Below, piece by piece: positions 25,077 through 36,200 of a stretch of 64,000 bases of DNA; position 1 is the first letter of the stretch; each line of letters opens with the position of its first letter. Origin of the DNA: Volvariella volvacea V23. Its lineage: Eukaryota > Basidiomycota > Agaricomycetes > Agaricales > Pluteaceae. The stretch lies in assembly GCA_000349905.1 (NCBI GenBank), contig KB722742.1, positions 193,097-257,096 on the forward strand. Reading direction: 5' to 3'. Under the pieces are notes generated by a model. That model searched no databases, had not been told where the DNA came from, and saw nothing but the letters and a program-made list of their open reading frames with translations. The position numbers and the translations under genes are program-made.

Positions 25077-26253
25077 TTAATACCTATATCCACCGTTGTT
25101 GCCATTGTTACTATAGCCGGTCTGGTGATGCAATGGAAGCCCAGGATTGTAACCTCCAGCAGTAAAGTTAGGACCACGGCGAAGGGCTTCTTGCATTTGG
25201 GGTTGAGGACTGGGACCACGAGCAAGGTCTGCATAACCACCAACTGCAGTCAATGAAGGTCCAGGTGTGAAGTCATGGTCGGGAAGGGGTTGCAAACCAG
25301 TTGCTCCGTGACCATTCTCCGAACGAGAACCACCGCTGTGACCATGAGAAGAGCTGCCGGTTGAGTTGGCCCTGCGAGGGGCTGGAACAATGTCGTCTTC
25401 TGGGTTTGTGGGTTGCCAGTCAGTGATTGGTTGGAGGCGCTTGTCGAAGTTGGAAGAACGACCGAGTTTCCATTTGCGGAAAATAGTCCATAGGATGGTG
25501 ATGCCCCCAACACTAGCCGCGATAGCAATGATGACAGTCAGAGTGGTGCCAGCAGCGGTGGTGTTCTGGGCTGCATTGCCTTGAGGGGCAGGTGTGTCAG
25601 TGTTTTCTGGAGCTTCAACATTGCGGGTATGTGTTTGTGTGACAGTTGGTGGACCCCCTGCGTCGGTGTTTTCAGCCGGAGCGTCGGTCAGGTTTAGCTG
25701 CTCATTGGTCTCTTGGGGAGGTGCTTCTGGAGTCTCCTCAGCAACCGGTGTAGGAGTGGGGGTCTCGCTGGACGTAGAGGAACTCGTAGCAGATTCACTT
25801 GTAGACGAGCTAGACTCTGATTCCGATTCCTAAACGTGGCACGACAGTCGGTGAACTTGTCCATCGAACGAGACGGTATCAACTTACCGAAGCAGATGAG
25901 CTGGCGGATTCTGAGCTTGACGAAGCACTCGAAGAGGATTGGCTAGAGGAAGAGGCGGCAGAGGTGGAGGAAGAGGAGGAAGCAGAGGCACTGGTGCTCG
26001 TCGAAGAAGCCGTGGCAGTCTCTTCATCGGATTCCGAGAGGGAGGGTGATGGCGCAGCACCAGCAACTGGAGGGAGAGGCAATCCTGAGGGAAGCTGGGG
26101 TGAAGGAGCTCGCAGCTTGATCATGCGCTTAAGATTGACGTGACTACGACGATTGAGATGTCCATTGGCTTCTGCTGGAGAAGCAAGGGCAAGTGCCAAG
26201 GTAACAGCGATGAGCAGCGTCAGGTAGAATGCGGCGGATTTTTTAGAAGACAT
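25077..26253 (-). CDS. Ser-rich single-pass membrane protein, Mid2-like
   Basis: Two exons, 26253-25888 and 25829-25077, sum to 1119 nt (372 aa). The product has a signal peptide (FYLTLLIAVTLALALASPAEA), then a long Ser/Thr/Ala-rich ectodomain that should be heavily O-mannosylated. One membrane span (LTVIIAIAASVGGITILWTIF) is followed by a basic stop (RKWKLGR) and a cytoplasmic tail rich in Gly, Asn and Pro, ending NNGGYRY. This architecture matches fungal cell-wall stress sensors of the Mid2/Wsc class, but no WSC cysteine domain is present. Sensor function is therefore inferred from layout, not from a catalytic or binding motif. A plain wall-anchored or adhesion role is the alternative. Confidence 0.72.
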
Positions 26254-26795
26254 GGCTTGAGCGCGGATTTAGACTGGTGGGCGGAATACAAGGGTGGTGG
26301 CTACGAGCCAAGAGGGGTGCTACAGACGACGGTAAGGACAGCTGCAGAAAATAACGAAAGGACGAAGAGTGAGAAGGTTGGGCCAGCCAATGTAGGAGAA
26401 GATGGAGGTTGACAATCAAGGGGGCTGGAAACACAGGAAAGCGGATAGCAACGGGGACAACAACGTAGGTAAGACATACCAAAGGAAGGACGGAGCCGTA
26501 AAGGCAGCAGACGGAGAACAAATGTTCACAAAATACTTGCTGGTCTATGGATACTGGTATATGCCTCGACGGACGGTATAAAGGAGTGTGGGTGTAGTTG
26601 GCAATTTGCTCTGCTTTCTCGATTTCGCGAGACTGGCAGGCACAATTCACATCGCAACCAAACAGCACACAAACAACAATAACACCATAAAAATTCAAGT
26701 CCGTCTTCTGTAACCATGGTCCATGTACATCCATGTCATAACAAATGTGTACCGAAAGTGTCTGTCATTCATTATCTGTCCCAGACTATCGCTAC
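26254..26795. promoter_or_regulatory. Upstream region of the Ser-rich gene; 3' end of the lyase gene
   Basis: This 542-bp gap separates two minus-strand genes. It should hold the 3' untranslated region of the heparinase-like gene (right part) and the promoter of the Ser-rich protein gene (left part). On the coding strand the segment before the start codon is rich in C and T, as is usual for strongly expressed fungal genes. No definite TATA box or RNA gene was identified. Confidence 0.4.
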
Positions 26796-29309
26796 TTAAT
26801 TGTGGCTAGTTAATGACCAGTCATCAAGCGCCACTGAAGGTGGAGTAACAAAGTCGCTCGAAGACATCCCCGGCCACTGCGGGTTGAACAACACCTGCAG
26901 AGTGTGCTGACCAGCGGGCACCTCAATTATCAGCACAGTCACCCCGGGGTTGGCTTGATCAGGCACAGGAGGCTCTGGATCATCGGGGAATCTTTGGGCG
27001 GCAGAAGTGCTGAATTGTGCGCCATCTGGTCCGCTCTGAATGGACGCAATCAGGGTTTGCCCGTCGAGCGTCAACGTGGCAGTACTGCCAGAGACCTCAA
27101 CGGTGGCATTGGTGTGCATACGCCATTGGGTCGTTTCCTGAACGTCAAGTTCGTCTTGCAGCAGGACTTGTCTACGCCTGTTCAAGAGACGGATACCGCG
27201 CTTAACGGAGGTACTAGATGACAAAAAAAAAAAAAAAAAAAAATGAATAGACGGAACCATGTAACTCATCGTTACTCACGCATCAAAGTAGGCACTAGTC
27301 ATGTCAGTGGTCCAGAATACAGTGGAGTCAGCAGGAACTTCAAATACGGTGCTAGATCCTTGAGCCGTGCCCGAGGAATCGTGACGAACTGTTGGGGCCG
27401 CATTGACGTTCTGGTTTCGGCGGTTAACCAAAATCGTGTTCTGTCCTTCTGTCATCTTGCGGTAGTACGTCCAGCGAGTGCTATCCTGTGCATCGCTGTT
27501 GAAGTACTCGGGAGAGTTATAATCACCAGATCCGAGCTCTCCAGCCCAGCGTGTGCCAAGGACGTCAAGAACGAAGTCACCAACGTCAAGATCATTGTGG
27601 GTCTGGTGACCAACATTCCGGCCTGCTTTGATGGCAACAAACAGTGCATCACTGTCCGTCCAGCTGCTCCTCATAGATGCCCATTGTACAAGCTGATTGT
27701 CAAAGAAGCGATCCAAAGGCGCATCGTTCCAGAATGCACCCGCTATGGAGGGGTTGTACCAGAACATACTCCAGGGCTCTGCAGCGTCATGTTGCTCGCG
27801 TTGGAAGAGGGTATATTGAGGGATATTATATTGATCACCGTAGAAGATCAACGAGTTAGCCGTGGTGGAGAACTTGTTTGGGCCATGGTCACCATAGTCG
27901 AATTGTGAGGTAGGTCCGGCGGCATACATGTGATAGTGGCCAGTAAGGTGGAAATTAGCGTTAACATCGAGAAGACCGTAATGTGAACCAGTAGCTGTGA
28001 GCAGTGCAGACGTCATCTCAGCATGACCAGTGGTGCCGAAGTACCAGTAGTTTGTGCTCTCTGCCCAGGTACCATCGTCAACTGTTGCGAATGCACAGTT
28101 TTGCCTGGCATTATCAATGGTTAGTCCAAGCAATTGCTCAGCCACACCAGTGTCGTCGTCTCCAAGAATGGCAAGGGATGCGAGAGTAAGACCGCCATTG
28201 CAGACGCAATTCCAGTTTCCCGTAGTATTTGTCCGCCACCAACCGTAGAATACGGACGAATCGGTATATGCAGCGAGGCCCGGACGTAGCCCGTATTGAA
28301 TCACGTTTGCACGTATTTGGGCCCTTTGGTCGTCGGACCACGCATCGTACATCCAATCGTAGGCAATACCGAATGCAGCAGAAAGCTCTGCAGTGTCAAG
28401 GAAGTGGGTAGGATTCCATTTATCCTCCGCCGGGCCAAAGGTGGCCGCATTCTGTAATTAATAGGTAAGCGAATAAGACTTGGCGCTGGGATGGAACGAC
28501 AAGCATACCTGAAGTTCGTCCCACGCGCGTTGAACCCACCGAGAGTCTTGGGTGATACGATAAACGTAGCCAAAGGCCTTGAGCCTCATTTTGATTTCAC
28601 GGGCATTGTCGAGAATACCGCTGTCACCGTCCATGAAGTAAGCGACAGGTGGACGGGCAAGATAGTCCGTAGCATTTCCGAAGATGGTATCGTTCCATCC
28701 TTGCAAGTATGGATCACTTTGAATAAGCTGAGGCAATGCCTCCCATTTGTAGGCTGGTGCGATGAGGCGAGGCCTGTCTGGTCTAGTTTGAAGGACATTT
28801 GGACTTGAGGGTTGGAAAGGGTCTTGAGGCCATGATATTTCGGCATTATTAGAGGTAACAAAGGTGGGTTCCCCGAAAGCGGCAGTATTAGTCTACCAGA
28901 CATAAATGATGATTTATCCTTGGGCTGGAGCAGGACGATAACCTACCGTAGAAGGATAGATCGGCATCATATATTGACTGTCAGTAGCAGTTGCATAGCG
29001 GCCAATTTCTTCCTTGACGCTGGCAATGGAGCTGGCGGCAGCTTCGTCACCGCCCGAAGAGCCTGAGCTGCCCGAGCCTGAACTCGAACTTGAACTGTCG
29101 TTGTTGGCACGGCTGCCTAGAACACCGCCCACGACGGCTGCAACAATGACGACGACCGCAACGGGTATACCAAATTTAACCCATGGGCTAACACCTTTCT
29201 TCACTGGAGGTTGAGGAGTAATGTAGCCAGTTGAAGCAGTATAATAAGGGTCACCCGAACCGTATGGAGAAGGATTTCCCGTCGAAAGAGAATTATAGTT
29301 TGTGGCCAT
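26796..29309 (-). CDS. Membrane-anchored heparinase II/III-like polysaccharide lyase
   Basis: Four exons, 29309-28947, 28892-28509, 28451-27280 and 27213-26796, sum to 2337 nt (778 aa). The N-terminus is a cytoplasmic tail followed by one membrane span (WVKFGIPVAVVVIVAAVVGG) and a Ser/Gly linker, making a type II protein. The large ectodomain begins with the alpha/alpha-toroid of the heparinase/alginate-lyase fold (RITQDSRWVQRAWDEL, GIAYDWMYDAWSDDQR). It continues into the beta-sandwich Hepar_II_III part (GRNVGHQTHNDLDVGDFVLDVLG). Histidines and tyrosines such as NYWYFGTTGH and HQTHNDLD are candidate active-site residues by analogy. The natural substrate in a fungus, perhaps an acidic wall or extracellular polysaccharide, cannot be told. 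The last intron holds a run of 21 T on the coding strand. Confidence 0.85.
27223..27243. repeat. Homopolymer tract of 21 A (plus strand)
   Basis: Twenty-one consecutive A lie inside the last intron (27279-27214) of the heparinase-like gene. In the sense of the gene they are T and extend the polypyrimidine tract just before the CATCTAG acceptor. Such a tract is expected to vary in length between strains and sequencing reads. The coding exons do not depend on its exact length. Confidence 0.95.
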
Positions 29310-29597
29310 TTTAACGGCCGAGGTATATGCAACAGACGCAACAAAAGTTAAGGAGAGACGATGACAAAAATGTCAGAAGAAAAAGGTGGGATGGAGGGAA
29401 CACTGACTGCCTGGGTGATGGGGAAGAAAGAGTTTTGAGGGGACTAATGTCTAGGCGACGAGGTCGGTTAGGGTCGCGTGGTAGACCAACAACGAACAAC
29501 ACTGCACAATAATAGAGTTCATCCCCTGTCACACTTCTCAGGCTGACAGGTTGCATGTGTTCTGATACACGCCCTGGTACATACAAACTCCTATGAT

Positions 29598-31310
29598 CTA
29601 CGGTTCTCGAACAAACACCCCCGCCGCACCCATTCCAGTTCCGATGCACATGGAAGTCACTAGGATCTGACGTGAGGTTTTGTTAGATGTCAGTACTGGT
29701 GGAAGTAGTGAAAGGCGATACCTTTCCTTGCTGGCGATGCAACTCGTTTAGCCCAGTCACTATTTGACGGGCGCCGGTGCAACGTATCCATTTTCATCTG
29801 TTAGATAGGTCTCCAATGGCTATAAAAAGACAGTACTCATCTAGGGGATGTCCCAAGGCTATGGCACCACCGTTGACGTTTACCTATATAGCATTTGTAT
29901 GAGATGGCATACCGACCAGCATGCGGGCTATATTATACCTTTTCGCTGCAAGGGCCGGGAATGTAAGCGGGACCTTAATACAGTGACCAGTGTCACTTAC
30001 ATTGGGAGGTGTAATTGTTTCAGCGTATAAACGTATTGGGAAGCAAATGCTTCGTTGATCTGCTCCCGGTTGGAAATCGATCTCAGTCATACAAACACCA
30101 CGACCTACCTCGAATAGGTCGACATCCTCGACAGTCAGACCAGCAAGGCCTAATGCTTGGGGAATAGCATAGGCAGGAGCCACTCCCATGATTCGTGGTG
30201 GAACACCTGACAGGTCATCAATTGCCATCACCAGTAGTGATAGATAGATACGTACCACAGACTGCAGTCGTCGCATGCTTACCAAGAATCTTCAACCCCA
30301 ACTCTTCAGCTTTGCGCCTTGTCATCAAGAGGACAGCAGCAGCACCATCGGTAACTTGGCTTGCATTACCACCAGTTGTGGTGCCCTTGCCCCATTGTGG
30401 GAAGGCAGGCTTAATCTTGGCAAGCTTTTCTTTGGTGGTGCCTGGTCTTACACCGTCATCCTTAGTGACAACGACGCGCTTCCTCTGTCCGGTTGCGTCC
30501 TTCTGAAAAACGGTGAAGGGAACGATCTCCTGATCGAAGTAACCAAGCGATTGCGCCTTTTCCGCGCGTTGGAAGGAAATAGCAGCGAATTCATCTTGCT
30601 CTTCCCTGGTGATGTTGAAGTCAGCAGCCACATTTTCACTAGTCCAGCCCATGCGGTTCTTGCAATCGCAAGCTGCTGGGTTGACCGAGATGAGCTCGCT
30701 CTGAGTGGGTCCGCCATTGTCTGGGCTATCGTCATGTTGGTAATGATCCAGACAAGCAAGAGCTGTTTGCATACTTTTCAGACATGCTCTCCACTCCAAC
30801 AGCTAGGCCAACCTCAATCTGGCCACTTCGTATTTGATTGGCGATGGTCGTTACAGCCATCAACCCGCTAGAGCAGAAGCGGTTGACGATCTGGACTGGT
30901 ACAGACTCGGGGAATCCTGCAGCCAGTGCAGCTGCTCGTGCATGGTATGGCGCGTCGGGCGTCAGAACAGTCCCAACACAAATATCGCCGACAGCATTCG
31001 GATTAACACCAGAACGAGTAATGGTGTGCTATATGGTCGTCATACAAGGCCGTTGGAACACAATATCATCATAAACGCACCTTGAATATCTCCAACAGGA
31101 GCTCATCCGTTCTGTGGCGTGGTCAATTAAGAGGCGTTGAAATTAATAATGATCGTACCGAGCATCCTTGAATCCACCCTTCTTAGCCTTACAAAGAGGA
31201 GAACGAATGGCCGTGGTGATTACAACATCGTCGGATCGCTTTTCTTCGAGTGCAGCTAGGCCCCTGGGTTGTGAGACGTGGGCGTTGATTTGCTGCAAGC
31301 GCTTTTCCAT
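29598..31310 (-). CDS. POT1: Peroxisomal 3-ketoacyl-CoA thiolase
   Basis: The enzyme cleaves 3-ketoacyl-CoA in the last step of beta-oxidation. Ten exons sum to 1245 nt (414 aa), the usual length: 31310-31159, 31111-31081, 31028-30775, 30725-30256, 30206-30109, 30059-30001, 29945-29939, 29883-29841, 29783-29722 and 29666-29598. The N-terminal RLQQINAHV fits the PTS2 peroxisome signal. Catalytic blocks are the nucleophile cysteine in [11 protein letters not shown], the INEAFASQ motif, [17 protein letters not shown], and the second cysteine in [13 protein letters not shown]. One exon is only 7 nt. The intron 29840-29784 begins AT and ends AC. It lies exactly inside HPLG|CTG, and no GT-AG choice keeps the frame. 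It is divergent from ceramide glucosyltransferase. Confidence 0.95.
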
Positions 31311-31656
31311 GGTTCTACAACCTGTCTAGAGTGGGTGGTGGTAATCAGAACGAGCGTGATGATATTTAACATCTTTGTATTAAGTGATCCGGCCGAGGGG
31401 TTTTGCGTAGCCGGTTCCGGTGGATATCTCGAGATTCTTGTTTGATTCTTGTGCATTGTCAATATGGGACCAGCCGTCGCCTCATGTTGCTGTAGAGATG
31501 GTGCTCTGCGTGTCGGTATAGACCAAAACGTTTGGATGTGCACGAGTCGTTGATGTTCGGCTCAGATGATGGCGGCTCGGTTTAGTCAGGTTCACCCGGC
31601 GTTGCGTTGCGCCTTCCTTGCTCTCAGCCTTATTCTGCCGCCAACCCGCCCCGTGG
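31311..31656. promoter_or_regulatory. Divergent promoter, thiolase / ceramide glucosyltransferase
   Basis: This 346-bp stretch lies between two start codons pointing away from each other, so it should contain both promoters. It includes a pair of neighbouring CCGG-containing segments near 31389-31420. Oleate-response elements or a TATA box could not be identified with confidence. No coding sequence is supported; the minus-strand frame at 31256-31543 lacks recognisable similarity. Confidence 0.5.
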
Positions 31657-33115
31657 ATGTCATCTTCCCAGAGTTATGCACCTCTTGTCCTATCTGTCAC
31701 TGGCGTTGGGTGGTATGTTGTAATGTGGTCATTGAGCTTGCTTGGTTGTTGGGCTTGGTATGCTTCGGTTCTTTCTGCAGTTGACTTCAACCAATCAAAT
31801 TGCTAGCCGAAAGCGATATAGATGGCGACCACGATCTCCCCTGTCCTTGAGTCCTGCCACCTCAGTGCCAGGAGTATCAGTTCTACGCCCGCTGAAAGGA
31901 TTAGATGCCAACCTCTACGAGAACCTTGAATCCACCTTCACCCAAGAATACCCTAACTATGAGATAATTTTCTCCGTTGCCGATGAAAATGACCAGGCAC
32001 TGGGGGTTGTTCGTGATTTAATGGCCAAATATCCGAGCGTCAAGGCTTCTATCATTACAGGTGCCTAGGTACTACTTGAGATCCATGTTCCCCACTCAGA
32101 CTTGCCTTTAGGTGAAGAAATTGTTGGCGTGAATCCTAAAGTCAACAACCTCGTTCGTTCGTTTCGACAAGCTGCCAACGATCTGTTGTGGATCATAGAC
32201 TCAAATGTAATGGTCGATTCTGGAACCTTAGCCCGATCAGTTGACGCCTTCAGGGGCACAGCCCGCGGTGGAAGAACAATTGGACTCGTCCACCACGTTC
32301 CTTTTGCCACCACTAGAACGTCAACGCTAGGCTCACGCATCGAAGAAGCGTTCCTCAATACTAACCATGCAAAAATGTACGTCGCAATCAACACGGTAGC
32401 CACGGAGTCGTGCGTCGTCGGGAAATCCAACCTCTACCGTCGTTCAGATGTCGCACAAGTCAATGGCTCACTAAAGCCCTATGATCCGCTGGACAATCCT
32501 ATAGGATCAGGCGATCGAGGCTTCCACACGTTTGGACGCTTTTTAGCAGAAGACAATATGATAGCTAGTGCACTGTGGCATGAGCTTGGCCAACGCCACG
32601 AACTATCATGCGATGTGGCACGTAACGTTGTCGAAAATATGTCGCTATCAGACTACGTATGGCGTCGTGTCCGCTGGATTCGAGTTCGAAAGTACATGGT
32701 TCTGGCTGCAACTTTTCTTGAACCGTTCACAGAGAGTCTAGTCCTTTCTTTCATCGCTGGCCTGAGTGTCAGGTACTTATTCGGTGTCCCTCTATGGTTA
32801 ACCATTATTCTGCACTACGTTTTCTGGTTGATGGTCGACCTTGACGTATACTCATCTCTTGCCGGACACCCTGTTCCATCTAACATTCGCATGGAATTTA
32901 TCGCTGCGTGGTTTTTACGCGAGCTTCTTGCTTTACCTATATGGGTGGTGGCGATGTGCGGGAATGAGGTTATATGGCGAGGAGAACGATATCAGGTCAT
33001 GAAGCACGGGCAGATTCGACGAACTCGGGCGAACTCTACATTCCTCGCCAATTTCATCACACGACTACGGGGACACGATAGTCGTGGTTCGTATGAACCA
33101 CTAGAGACCATATAG
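31657..33115 (+). CDS. Ceramide glucosyltransferase (GT21)
   Basis: The enzyme moves glucose from UDP-glucose to ceramide, making glucosylceramide in Golgi or ER membranes. Three exons, 31657-31757, 31807-32060 and 32112-33115, sum to 1359 nt (452 aa). The N-terminus is one membrane span, then the GT21 core: VPGVSVLRPLKGLDANLYEN, the acidic D2 motif in SVADEND, a DSN motif (IDSNVMVDSG), AEDNMIA and the R-R-V-R-W motif in place of QxxRW. Two or more hydrophobic segments follow near the C-terminus (ESLVLSFIAGLSVRYLFGV and neighbours). The ATG at 31657 is the first in frame that gives the hydrophobic start. The second intron, 32061-32111, splits ITG/EEIVG in correct phase. Confidence 0.93.
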
Positions 33116-33250
33116 TAACTTAGACACACGTAGCTACTCTGTATTAGGATACCATACATTTACCGTGTTTGTTCCTGATTGTTGACAGCACGAATCGCGT
33201 TTCTTGTGTGTAGAGCTAACCACTCCCAAGTGTACCATTTAGAGACCAAC

Positions 33251-36200
33251 ATGGATGCTATCGTTGCGATGGCTACCCAAGCCGACCAGAGGCAAAGGAT
33301 TATTGCGTCTGTTTTTTCAAGGCGAAACGCAGCAGGGGACTTGGAGGAAGCTTATGTTGGCCATGTTAAGATCTGGGAAGATGCAGGTCCCGAGGGAGGC
33401 GGGAGGAAACCGAGATATATCCTCTTATCTCGTGCGTAGCCACAAAATAACTCACGCTTCGAGCTTTGAACGTCGGCATAGTGGCGAACAATGGCACTGG
33501 ATTCATTCACAAGTCGAAGTTAAATACAAATGGGACATATTCGGTTGGGAAGACATGGAGGGTCGCAGAACTTCGAGCAATAGAAGTCGTCAATGTACGC
33601 TCAGAACTTTCCTCATTCAAAATGTTATTGAGCAACCTCCAAGTCTCTTGCACTCAACATCACTCTCGCGCGAACATATAGGTGGCAAACAGAAGTGGAA
33701 GCCGATCAAGCCAGATTCGTTGATGCACTCATCTTATTATTTCGAAGGGTTTCCGGGTTTGAGGTTCCATTGCATCTTGAGGGAGTCACAGAGCCTCTTG
33801 CAACGTTAGGTTCGTCTTGCATAGACCTCTCAGCATGAATGCATACTTGATTGACACCAAATAAGCGGACATCCTTCAATCAGCCCAATCTAGTTCAAGA
33901 CCCCCGCCGCAGCAAGGGCGTAGTTCACCAGCGGCTACTCGCCAGCAAGCATCTGCTCCCCACAGTCGTCTTATATCGCAGGTAAGCAGAGACCTTCCCA
34001 GGGGGTCGTCTCCCCAACCGCGGCAGACGGCCCTCCCTGCTCGTCCTGCGTCGCCCGCAAATGCAACCAGGGGTCCTCCGGCGAGCTCTCGAGTGATACA
34101 ACGACTTAATCCTCCATCTCCCACGATATCAAATACAATTCCTGCCAGGCCCACTCAACCGACACTTCAAGCGCCTCAGGCTTTGATAGGACAGGCTCCT
34201 AACCGGTATGTTCAAGAATTCGCTAGTTATGACCGTCAGCCCCAGCGTTTAACACCTGAGCCTGGCCCATCTCTCCCATCCCCATATGAGCGACAATCTT
34301 CTCCAACGCCTTCAGTTCAATCCTCAAAGCCACATCCCCAGCCCTTGCTGGAACCGCCTCCACAAAAACGAGACCAGAATGCGCGTGTATCTTTCTTTGA
34401 CCCGACGAACCAAATTACTCTGGACCGAGTATTGGCTAGTGGGATGATCGACGGAGAAGGTGAAGAGGGGGATGCACAAGCGACGATGGCTAGCGTCGAG
34501 GAGATGCTGGAGGGGTATGAATGGGCAAGTGATGATGTTATTGGTCGAAAGGCTGCAGGTGGTGCCGGTGACCTGATAGAGGCAAGGCTATTGGACGAAT
34601 TAATGGCACTCGAAAAGGTTTGATTTTCTTATTTTCCTCTTTCCTCGCCTCGTGCTGATGCATATTAGGCTAATATTCACTCCTTCCTCGAATCTGATGA
34701 CCGGGTGGCGATTGTCCTCAAATATATGGATGAGGCCCTATCTGAGATTGAGAGCATGGACAACCTTATATCCTCCTATAAGATCCACCTAAATGTATGC
34801 ATTCAGCTCTCCAAGCTGCGCCGGATCTCACTACCCTCCACAGGCAGTTGGCGACGATATATCCTACATTCAGTCCCAAAATCGAGGTCTTCAGGTTCAG
34901 ACTCAGAACCAGAAAGTACTGCTAGGAGAGATTGAGAATCTATTGGTGAGCAGTTGCCCGATCAATCTCGAATAGCCACTCACTATATTTTCATCTCAGC
35001 GAACAGTGCATGTAGATCAGGAAGCCCTGATCACACTTACGCAAGAGTCGTTAGAGAAATCCCAAAGTATTGAACGACTCGAAGAGGCAGCAACCCAACT
35101 TTACAAAGCATTACAAGCCGGTCGTGATAGAGGTTAGTAAAGACACTCAGCCCGAATCATAATGACGTTAAGGGAAGCTAGAAATCTCTGCTACCATGGC
35201 ACGATTGGAGGAATATCGTACTCACAATGCACAATTTTGCAAGAGGATGTACGACTTTTTGTCCATAATGTTCGTCGCGCAGGTACGACACCAGTTTCGC
35301 TTGGAAGGTTGAGTCTCAAAATGAAGTAAACCCAGTCGAAATTGTTGCTGGGAGATACAGATGGGCTGAGAAAGCCTTCGGGTAGTCGTCGACCCACTGT
35401 CATTCCACACAAAGACCTGGAAGATTACTTGGGACGCTATGCCGGCTTAATGCTATACCTTAAGGAAATGGATGAAGATACATATGTCAAACTCTGCGGT
35501 GTGAGTACTCTGTTCTGTGTTCCGAATATCAGTCAAAACTGGCACCCTAGTCATACTTCTCTGCTGCAAGCGACTTGCACGGAACACAAATACGTGCTCT
35601 CCTATCCGTGTACATAGATGTTGTCAAGAAAGCGTCCGAGGAGGAGAACGAGCAATGTGAGTAACTCGAACTAGAGTAATCTCCTATTCTCATTTTTCAT
35701 AACGAAGCACTGAGCCCAACGACTGGCCTCAAGGGGAACAGCACACTCCGCAGGGCTGGTACCTTGATGCGATCTCCAATAGAAGCTAAAAACAGGGAAC
35801 GGGAGAAAGTTAACGAAGCAGACGCGATGCGGGCGTCAGAGGTGGGTTCGTTAATTACTCAGAAGGTAAAGGAATAGAAAACAGAGACCCCATTCTAGGT
35901 TTTTGGGCTCATATTAGAGCAGCTCGCATCTGTCATCCGCAAGGAAGATACATTCATCACAGACTTTCTGCAAATCAGCGATGTTGCGCTAACTTTTGCT
36001 GACTACATGTCTCTTGACAATTACTTCCGACGACAAGCCGCCAGGGCAGCAGGACCAATGGAGGCCAACAAACCCACTATGAAGTTGATACGGCAGGCTA
36101 TGGACCTTACGTTCGGTTTCCTGTCGGAAGAGCTCAAGAAATGGTTAGATCTGGCACTAGCGAGAGATAGCATGTGAGTGTGACGTACCACATTGACTAT

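Noticed and set aside
27223..27243. Poly-A tract as the tail of a retrotransposed copy or SINE
   Set aside because: It sits in a phase-correct intron, with no target-site duplication or element sequence beside it.
27243..27908. 221-codon plus-strand frame
   Set aside because: It is antisense to the heparinase-like exon. It has no plausible start context or similarity.
29784..29840. Thiolase as a pseudogene or sequencing error because no GT-AG intron fits
   Set aside because: All ten exons keep the frame, all catalytic motifs are intact, and the total length is normal; a single AT-AC intron explains the data with no base change.
30275..30871. 198-codon plus-strand frame
   Set aside because: It is antisense to the largest thiolase exon, whose frame and motifs are unambiguous.
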